Of a stretch of 12,656 nucleotides of DNA, positions 8,063 to 12,656 are shown in pieces (position 1 is the stretch's first letter; each line of letters begins with the position of its first letter). Source of the DNA: Clostridia bacterium (GTDB lineage: Bacteria; Bacillota_A; Clostridia; Oscillospirales; Acutalibacteraceae); assembly GCA_024699005.1 (NCBI GenBank), contig JAILQN010000316.1, forward strand, positions 1 through 12,656, in the 5' to 3' direction. The position numbers and the translations under genes are program-made. The notes under the pieces were generated by a model. That model was not told the DNA's origin and did not search any database. It saw only the letters and a program-made list of their open reading frames with translations.

Positions 8063-8095
8063 AAAAATCCGCCGGCTGCGTGCCGGCAGATTTTT
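8063..8095. terminator. Strong bidirectional intrinsic terminator
   Basis: The arms are AAAAATC-C-GCCGGC (8063-8076) and GCCGGC-A-GATTTTT (8082-8095), with a 5-base loop and one C/A mismatch. The GC-rich stem is flanked by an A-run on one side and a T-run on the other, so it works as a Rho-independent terminator on both strands. It lies 16 bases after the flavoprotein stop and 10 bases beyond the stop of the leftward hydrolase gene. Confidence 0.93.
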
Positions 8096-8104
8096 GTTAA
8101 CGGT

Positions 8105-9034
8105 TCAGATCTTTGAATCGATCCAGGCGATAAGATCCGCAACGACAGTGTCTTTGTCAAGCTCATTGAGTATCTCATGGCGATCTCCGGGATAGAGTTT
8201 GACAGTCACGTCGGTGTGAAGGGAATCGAGCAACGTGCTGTAAACTTCGGTGACGCCCTTGCCGTAAGCGCCGACGGGGTCCTCGGAACCGGCGATCAGA
8301 TAGATCGGAAGGTCAGCGGGGACGGCGGTATACCAGTCGGAGCGGTTGACGGCTTTCAGGAGCTTCATCAGATCCCGGTAACCGGCTGTTGTGAACAGGA
8401 AGCCGCAGTATTTGTCTGCGATATATTTATCCACAACGGCGTTATCGCGCGAAAGCCAGTCGAAAGGCGTGCGCTGCTCGGTGCGTTTGTTATAGGTGCC
8501 GAACGCGATATTGTTGATAAACGAGGAGCGGAAGTGATTGCCCTTTGCTTTCTCGATTACGTTTATGAGTGCAACGCCCATATCGGCGGCTGGATTGGAG
8601 CCTGCGGTGCCGCAGTACACGGCGGCGGTCAGCTCATTGCCGTACATCTCGGTGTAGAGTCTGGCAAGGAAAGAGCCCATGCTGTGGCCGAACAGGATGA
8701 ACGGTTTGCCCGGATATTCCTTTTTTGCGATCCCGGTGAGAATGTGCATATCGTCCACAAGGAACAGATAACCGTCCCTGTCGCCGAAAAAGCCCAGCTC
8801 TCTGTCGTTCGTGACGGACTTGCCGTGTCCGAGATGGTCGTTGATGAATACAGCGTAACCGGCGTCGCAGAGAAGACACGCGAACCATTCGTAACGCTCG
8901 TGATGCTCCGCCATACCGTGGGCGATCTGGATGACGCCTTTGACATCGCCTTCGGCGGGCGCATAGGACTTCGCGTAAATATCCGCTAGACCGGAAGTTG
9001 ATTTGAATGAATACTCTTTTACATTAGTTGCCAT
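8105..9034 (-). CDS. Alpha/beta hydrolase, monoglyceride lipase/lysophospholipase-like
   Basis: This 309-residue protein has no signal peptide and belongs to the serine aminopeptidase S33 / monoacylglycerol lipase type of alpha/beta hydrolases. It probably cleaves acyl esters in the cytoplasm. The catalytic triad is readable: nucleophile S118 in GHSMGS, acid D252 in IAGSEDPVG and base H286 in YPGDRHEILNE. The oxyanion-region motif IAHGMAEHHERY lies at 37-48 and the NDHLGHGKS strand-loop at 65-73, both typical of the group. Length is usual for the family. The start is supported by AGAGG (complement of 9042-9046) 7 bases upstream. It lies 18 bases downstream of the small exported-protein gene and is probably the last gene of that operon, ending at the 8063-8095 terminator. 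A link to the surface proteins is not evident from its sequence. Confidence 0.93.
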   Translation of the reverse strand: MATNVKEYSFKSTSGLADIYAKSYAPAEGDVKGVIQIAHGMAEHHERYEWFACLLCDAGYAVFINDHLGHGKSVTNDRELGFFGDRDGYLFLVDDMHILTGIAKKEYPGKPFILFGHSMGSFLARLYTEMYGNELTAAVYCGTAGSNPAADMGVALINVIEKAKGNHFRSSFINNIAFGTYNKRTEQRTPFDWLSRDNAVVDKYIADKYCGFLFTTAGYRDLMKLLKAVNRSDWYTAVPADLPIYLIAGSEDPVGAYGKGVTEVYSTLLDSLHTDVTVKLYPGDRHEILNELDKDTVVADLIAWIDSKI

Positions 9035-9052
9035 AATATAACCTCTGATATG

Positions 9053-9673
9053 TTATCTGGGGCGGACAAGGGCCGTCACATTGTGAACGATGAAGTGGAT
9101 GATGGAGATAAGGTACTTATAAATTGCATTGACGTTGTCATTATTTGTAATCTGTTCGTATTCCGTGCAGAGGTCACATCTGAACGGAGCCTGATAATCC
9201 TCATCAACAAGCCTGTATGTCCCGGTAGATGTTGCTTTGATATAAACATAGTCGCCGTTTATAAAATATGTCTCCGTGGGCTTGGTCGTTTCGTCTTCAC
9301 TCACGTCGTAAACCTTGAAATTATCCATGGTATAGAAGGTCGGCGGGAACGGAAAAACGATATAGATGACGCCGGTCGGCTGTTTGAGGTTGCGGTCAGC
9401 GTCTTTGATCTCGAAGCTGTAATCCACGTAAGAGCCGTTCTGAGTGGCGTATGCAAGTACAAGGTCGGACTTGTCTATGCCCGAATACTGGTCATAGTAA
9501 AGCCTTGTATCCGTATCGTTTTCATAGATGAATTTCTCGTTTACGATCTGCTTGACAGTCGTAGCGGACTCAAGTGGGCTGGGCCATTCCTCATCTGCGA
9601 AAGCTAAGGAAGTCATTGACAGACAGAGAACAAGTGAAAGCAAAAGTACGCATGCTTTTTTGAGTTTTAACAT
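9053..9673 (-). CDS. Small exported protein: signal peptide plus free-standing C-terminal module of the upstream repeat protein
   Basis: This is a 206-residue protein of unknown function. The signal peptide covers 1-26 (LKLKK start, Leu-rich core, cleavage after LAFA). Residues 37-206 are homologous, end to end, to the last 170 residues of the upstream giant protein. Shared landmarks are ATTVKxIV, DTDxRxYY, SG, YVxYS, PTxYxxDxF, NGxYVYIK, GTxR, RCxxCxxYE (C166, C169), NNxN and the C-terminal YKxxIxIIHFIVH, with about 65 identities in a hand alignment. The hydrophobic end may be a membrane- or wall-retention tail; no LPXTG motif is present. The ribosome binding site AGAGG (complement of 9682-9686) lies 8 bases before the ATG, and the gap to the upstream stop is only 25 bases, so the two genes are probably cotranscribed. 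I know no named family for it. Confidence 0.85.
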   Translation of the reverse strand: MLKLKKACVLLLSLVLCLSMTSLAFADEEWPSPLESATTVKQIVNEKFIYENDTDTRLYYDQYSGIDKSDLVLAYATQNGSYVDYSFEIKDADRNLKQPTGVIYIVFPFPPTFYTMDNFKVYDVSEDETTKPTETYFINGDYVYIKATSTGTYRLVDEDYQAPFRCDLCTEYEQITNNDNVNAIYKYLISIIHFIVHNVTALVRPR

Positions 9674-9698
9674 AATTGATACCTCTTTTTATATTAAA

Positions 9699-10211
9699 TT
9701 AAAATCTGAATAAAGAACTGAAGGCATGGACGATAAAGTGGATTATCGTGATAATGAACTTATAAAGGAAGAACGAATTCTCGTTATTCACAACGGATTC
9801 ATATGTGTTGCAGAAACTGCAGCGATAACCGTCATGAGCTGATGGCTCAGTGTTCCTTACCCTGAATGTTCCGCAGGTCCTCGTCTTGATATAAACGTAA
9901 CCGCCGTTTACATAGAAGACGTCTACGGTCTGTTCGCCGTCTTCGGTGACGATGAAAACGTCGAAGGTGTCCTGTCCGTAATATGTCGGATCAAGGGGAA
10001 CAGCTACCCAGACCGCGTCGGAGAGCGCCTTGCCGTTGCCGCCGGAATCGAGGATCGCGATGCTGTATTCGACGTAGTTGTTCCTGTGAGATATATCTGC
10101 AGCAAGGATGTCGGTGGCGTTGACGCCGGAATTCGGGCTGTAATAGACCCTCGCATCGGTATCAAGGCTGTAAAGGTAATCGGCCTTTACTATATCCTTG
10201 ACCGTTGTGGC
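9699..10211 (-). other. C-terminal module shared with the downstream small protein
   Basis: The last 170 residues of the large protein begin ATTVKDIVKADYLY and end IITIIHFIVHAFSSLFRF. They align along their whole length with residues 37-206 of the small exported protein, needing only small gaps. Conserved features include a CxxC pair (CSFC here, CDLC there) about 35 residues before the end and a hydrophobic, basic-ended tail. The domain's function is unknown to me. Confidence 0.85.
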
Positions 10212-12656
10212 GTCGGATACGGAGTCAAGTTTCGGGATGGGCTCGGTCTTTGTGTCGCCGCAGACCGTGCAGGTATACGTCTTCACGCCTTCCGCGTCAT
10301 AAGTCGCGGGAGTGGTGACGACGCCCGCGCCCCAGCTATGTCCGAGAGAATCGCCGTCCGTGAACGTATGTTCATCGTCTGATTCAACGATACCGCACAT
10401 CGTGCAGGAGTAATAGTATTCTGCCGGTGCCGTGCAGCTGGCGGCGCTCTTCAGAGCGGCTTCCTTGACTTCAGCCTTGGTGTAGTCATGGGAGATGGGG
10501 GCGCCGTCTGTAAAGGTATGAGCGTCGTTATTTTCTACTTCACCGCATACGTCGCAGGAGTAATAGTAAACTGCCGACGAGGTGCAGGTGGCAGCGCTCT
10601 TCAGCGCGTCCGCCCTGACTTCCGCCTTTGTGAAGGTATGAGCGATGGGATCGCCGTCTGTGAACGTATGATCACCGTTCGCTTCAACGGCATCGCATAC
10701 TTCGCAGGAATAATAGTATACAGCTGCGCTCGTACAGGTGGCTGCGCTCTTCAGAGCCTCGTCTTTGACGTCGGCTTTCGTGTAGCTATGAGCGACAGTC
10801 TCTTTTGGTATGTTTTCGCCTGCGGTAAGAACCGCGTGGCAGCGCGCACAGATCGTGTCGCCGGTGTAGCCGTCAAGGTTGCACTTTGCAGTTCTGGCGT
10901 TCACTACGGTCGTGCCGTAATCTGCGTGGTTGGCGGAATCCGTTTCAAGCGTCTTCTCGTTTGTTGCACCGCAGACGCAGCTCTGATCCTGTTTGCCGGT
11001 TTCGGAGCATGTGGGAGCAAGCGTGATTTCGCCGTCAACCCAGTTATGAACTTCGGTCTGATAGCTCGCTGTTATCTCGATATCGGCGGACACGTTCGTA
11101 TAATCGCCGGTCCAGCCGGAGAATTTTTTGTGGTTCTCACCGTTATTGACGTATTCTGCCTGAGCAGGTGCGGTAGCGGAATCGCCCTCTTTGACCTTTT
11201 CGGTCTTCACAACTTCGCCGTCTACCTTAAAGGTCACGGTCCACGCGCGGTTATTATCTGCCTGAGAGACAAGTCCGTCGATCGCGTCCACAAGAGCTTT
11301 CACTTCGGCGTTATTCGCGGGATCGGTCGCATCTACGGCGGCGAGTTCATCGAGTTTGTTCTGCAGCGCGGTAAGGTAATCGTCATCGTAATGCGCGGCG
11401 TCGTTAAGGATCGCCCCGGCTGCGCTGACGGTGTCGGACGTTTTTACCGTATAAACAGCGGTAGCAGTTGCATCTGAGGCGGCGAAGGTATATACCGTGC
11501 CGTTGATTGAACCTGCGGTGACCGTCCATTCCTTGAAAACATAACCTTCCTTCTCCGGTGTTCCGAGATCTTCGGTTGCGCCGGAAATGCGTCTGAGTTC
11601 TGTTTCGGCAGTGCCGTTGTCCTCGTTAACGGTCAGCGTATAGAGCACGCTTGCGCCCATATTCGCCACGATTTGTTCAAGCTCGTCGATGATCGCAAGC
11701 ACAGCTTCGTCGTTATTGTCGATCGCAAGCGCATTATCAAGAGCAGTGAGTTTATTGTTCAGCGCCGTTACAGCCGCCGCATCGTACAGATCCGGATCGG
11801 CTGCAGCTTCGGCAGACGCTTCTTTCGCGGCCGTTACTATAGCGTTATCGTCTATATCAAGTTTCGCGCTCGCAGAGCCTGAAACAATTATGTGCTCACA
11901 TGCTGCGCAGCAGGTGTCGCCGGTGTAGCCCATGAAAGTATAGCCGGGAGCCATATAACGAAGTAAGACGGTATCAGTGGTAGCGTGATTGGTGTAATCA
12001 AGATTGCCGCTCGTGAACGTGTGAGCGTCGTTGCGTTCAACTTCACCGCATACAGAACAGGAGTAATAATACTCAGCCGCATCCATACAGGTGGCAGCAC
12101 TCTTCAGAGCGTCAGCCTTAACCTCCGCCTTTGTAAAGGTATGAGCGATGGGATCGCCGTCTGTAAAGGTATGGGAATCGTTGTGTTCAACTTCGCCGCA
12201 GACGTCGCAGGAATAATAGTAAACTGCCGACGCGGTGCAGGTGGCGGCGCTCTTCAGCGCGTCCGCCTTGACTTCTGCCTTTGTGAAGGTATGAGCGATG
12301 GGATTACCGTCTGTGAAGGTATGAGAATCGTTGTGTTCAACTTCGCCGCAGACGTCGCAGGAGTAATAGTAAACTGCCGACGCCGTGCAGGTAGCCGCGC
12401 TCTTCAACGCGTCCGCCTTGACCTCAGCAATTGTGAAGGTATGAGCGATGGGATCGCCGTCTGTGAAGGTATGGGAGTCATTGTGTTCAACTTCGCCGCA
12501 GACGTCGCAGGAGTAATAGTAAACTGCCGACGCCGTGCAGGTGGCGGCGCTCTTCAGTGCGTCCGTCTTGACTTCCGCCTTTGTGAATGTATGAGCGATG
12601 GGATCGCCGTCTGTGAAGGTATGGGAGTCGTTGTGTTCAACTTCGCCGCAGACGTC
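9699..12656 (-). CDS. Large Cys-repeat/InlB-repeat surface protein, N-terminus outside the window (partial)
   Basis: The frame is open from the stop at 9699-9701 to the window edge, giving 985 residues with the true start beyond 12656. Numbering from the edge, residues 1-217 hold four 50-residue repeats plus a fragment. Each has a Cx9CxxC pattern of the form ATCTASAVYYYSCDVCGEVE. A GYTGDTCCAAC motif follows (243-253). Residues 265-333 and 408-466 are FIVAR-like helical segments. Residues 339-404 and 471-533 are Listeria-Bacteroides/InlB-type repeats (cores YVFKEWTV and KFSGWTGDYT). Then come a second GYTGDT motif (596-606), three more Cys repeats (626-773), a TYTCTVCGDTKTEPIP unit (793-808) and a terminal module (816-985) shared with the next gene. 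These parts are typical of clostridial adhesin-like surface proteins. The role is inferred, and there is no LPXTG motif. The repeat Cys and His residues could bind metal or form disulfides. Confidence 0.88.
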   Translation of the reverse strand, partial: DVCGEVEHNDSHTFTDGDPIAHTFTKAEVKTDALKSAATCTASAVYYYSCDVCGEVEHNDSHTFTDGDPIAHTFTIAEVKADALKSAATCTASAVYYYSCDVCGEVEHNDSHTFTDGNPIAHTFTKAEVKADALKSAATCTASAVYYYSCDVCGEVEHNDSHTFTDGDPIAHTFTKAEVKADALKSAATCMDAAEYYYSCSVCGEVERNDAHTFTSGNLDYTNHATTDTVLLRYMAPGYTFMGYTGDTCCAACEHIIVSGSASAKLDIDDNAIVTAAKEASAEAAADPDLYDAAAVTALNNKLTALDNALAIDNNDEAVLAIIDELEQIVANMGASVLYTLTVNEDNGTAETELRRISGATEDLGTPEKEGYVFKEWTVTAGSINGTVYTFAASDATATAVYTVKTSDTVSAAGAILNDAAHYDDDYLTALQNKLDELAAVDATDPANNAEVKALVDAIDGLVSQADNNRAWTVTFKVDGEVVKTEKVKEGDSATAPAQAEYVNNGENHKKFSGWTGDYTNVSADIEITASYQTEVHNWVDGEITLAPTCSETGKQDQSCVCGATNEKTLETDSANHADYGTTVVNARTAKCNLDGYTGDTICARCHAVLTAGENIPKETVAHSYTKADVKDEALKSAATCTSAAVYYYSCEVCDAVEANGDHTFTDGDPIAHTFTKAEVRADALKSAATCTSSAVYYYSCDVCGEVENNDAHTFTDGAPISHDYTKAEVKEAALKSAASCTAPAEYYYSCTMCGIVESDDEHTFTDGDSLGHSWGAGVVTTPATYDAEGVKTYTCTVCGDTKTEPIPKLDSVSDATTVKDIVKADYLYSLDTDARVYYSPNSGVNATDILAADISHRNNYVEYSIAILDSGGNGKALSDAVWVAVPLDPTYYGQDTFDVFIVTEDGEQTVDVFYVNGGYVYIKTRTCGTFRVRNTEPSAHDGYRCSFCNTYESVVNNENSFFLYKFIITIIHFIVHAFSSLFRF
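10338..10781 (-). repeat. Second, diverged block of the Cys repeats
   Basis: Three YYYSC-containing copies of the 50-residue repeat, the first missing its beginning, code residues 626-773 (CTSAAVYYYSC, CTSSAVYYYSC, CTAPAEYYYSC). They keep the ALKSAA-C and HTFTDG landmarks but vary more than the block at 12057-12656 (EVCDAVEANG, TMCGIVESDD). This suggests an older block with recent amplification nearer the N-terminus. Confidence 0.85.
11058..11864 (-). other. Duplicated helical + InlB-repeat cassette
   Basis: Residues 265-404 and 408-533 of the large protein have the same order: a helical segment rich in Ala, Asp and Leu (TALNNKLTALDNAL; TALQNKLDELAAVD), then a Listeria-Bacteroides-type beta repeat. 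The matching TALxNKLxxLxA motifs support an internal duplication. Both copies sit between the two Cys-repeat blocks and are bracketed by GYTGDTxCAxC motifs, so the cassette looks inserted as a unit. Confidence 0.65.
12057..12656 (-). repeat. Four tandem 150-bp in-frame repeats (continue past the edge)
   Basis: Four units lie exactly 150 bp apart (12507-12656, 12357-12506, 12207-12356, 12057-12206), each coding 50 residues with the Cx9CxxC core. By hand alignment the unit at the edge differs from the next at 11 of 150 positions and from the third at 10, so they are about 93% identical. The fourth has diverged (CMDAAEYYYSC) and is followed by a partial unit. The array enters the window already in repeat, so the copy number is unknown. 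Such arrays can expand or contract by recombination. Confidence 0.92.

Noticed and set aside
8177..8989. 270-residue open frame on the plus strand opposite the alpha/beta hydrolase
   Set aside because: The minus-strand protein has a complete Ser-Asp-His triad and a good ribosome binding site, so the plus-strand frame is a shadow.
10488..11477. 329-residue open frame on the plus strand opposite the repeat protein
   Set aside because: It mirrors the Cys-repeat and InlB coding region, has no recognisable domain and no start signals; repeats keep antisense frames open.
12405..12407. TTG as the start codon of the large repeat protein
   Set aside because: This TTG is the Leu of the repeat motif DALKSAATC, and the same frame continues without a stop to the window edge, so the gene is partial.
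12057..12656. CRISPR-like or satellite array because of regular 150-bp spacing
   Set aside because: The repeats are contiguous with no unique spacers, and the units are in-frame coding sequence with conserved Cys and Tyr residues.

Overview
The window looks like a chromosomal stretch from an anaerobic gut-type Firmicute, class Clostridia (Ruminococcaceae/Oscillospiraceae-like). This placement is inferred from a dockerin-bearing exported protein, an exported protein with Cys-rich repeats and Listeria-Bacteroides (InlB-type) repeats, Gram-positive-style signal peptides, AGAGG/AGGAGG ribosome binding sites and roughly balanced base composition. I see no tRNA, rRNA, CRISPR array, insertion sequence or phage gene.

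Layout. (1) 1-56: the first codons of a leftward gene, perhaps DUF3791-like, cut by the edge and divergent from the next gene. (2) 123-1924, rightward: a secreted protein with a propeller-like body and an amphipathic C-terminal tail, then a LUD-domain (LutC-like) protein 5 bases later. A strong hairpin at 1938-1967 ends them. (3) 1984-4146, leftward: a 720-residue exported protein with a dockerin right after its signal peptide and a large unrecognised body. (4) 4236-8047, rightward: a good sigma-A-type promoter, then a cytoplasmic GH42-like glycosidase (TTG start), a ComF-family phosphoribosyltransferase and a HI0933/YhiN-type flavoprotein, all closely spaced. A near-perfect bidirectional terminator sits at 8063-8095. 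(5) 8105-12656, leftward: a probable three-gene operon. It is transcribed in the order large repeat-rich surface protein (its N-terminus lies beyond the right edge), small exported protein, cytoplasmic monoglyceride-lipase-like hydrolase.

The most interesting signal is in region 5. The small exported protein (206 aa) is little more than a signal peptide plus a domain of about 170 residues, and the same domain closes the giant repeat protein next door. By hand alignment about 65 positions are identical, including a CxxC pair and a shared hydrophobic end with the core IIHFIVH. Neither protein has an LPXTG signal. The module could therefore be an undescribed surface-retention or assembly domain, with the small protein a free-standing version. 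The unrelated secreted protein at 123-1289 also ends in a short aromatic/basic amphipathic helix, so C-terminal tails may be a wider theme in this organism.

The large protein carries 150-bp in-frame repeats (50 aa, Cx9CxxC) in two blocks. Between them lies an internally duplicated helical-plus-InlB-repeat cassette, bracketed by two GYTGDT-type Cys motifs. Its reading frame is open through the right window edge, so the in-window TTG at 12407 is a repeat-internal Leu codon and not a start.
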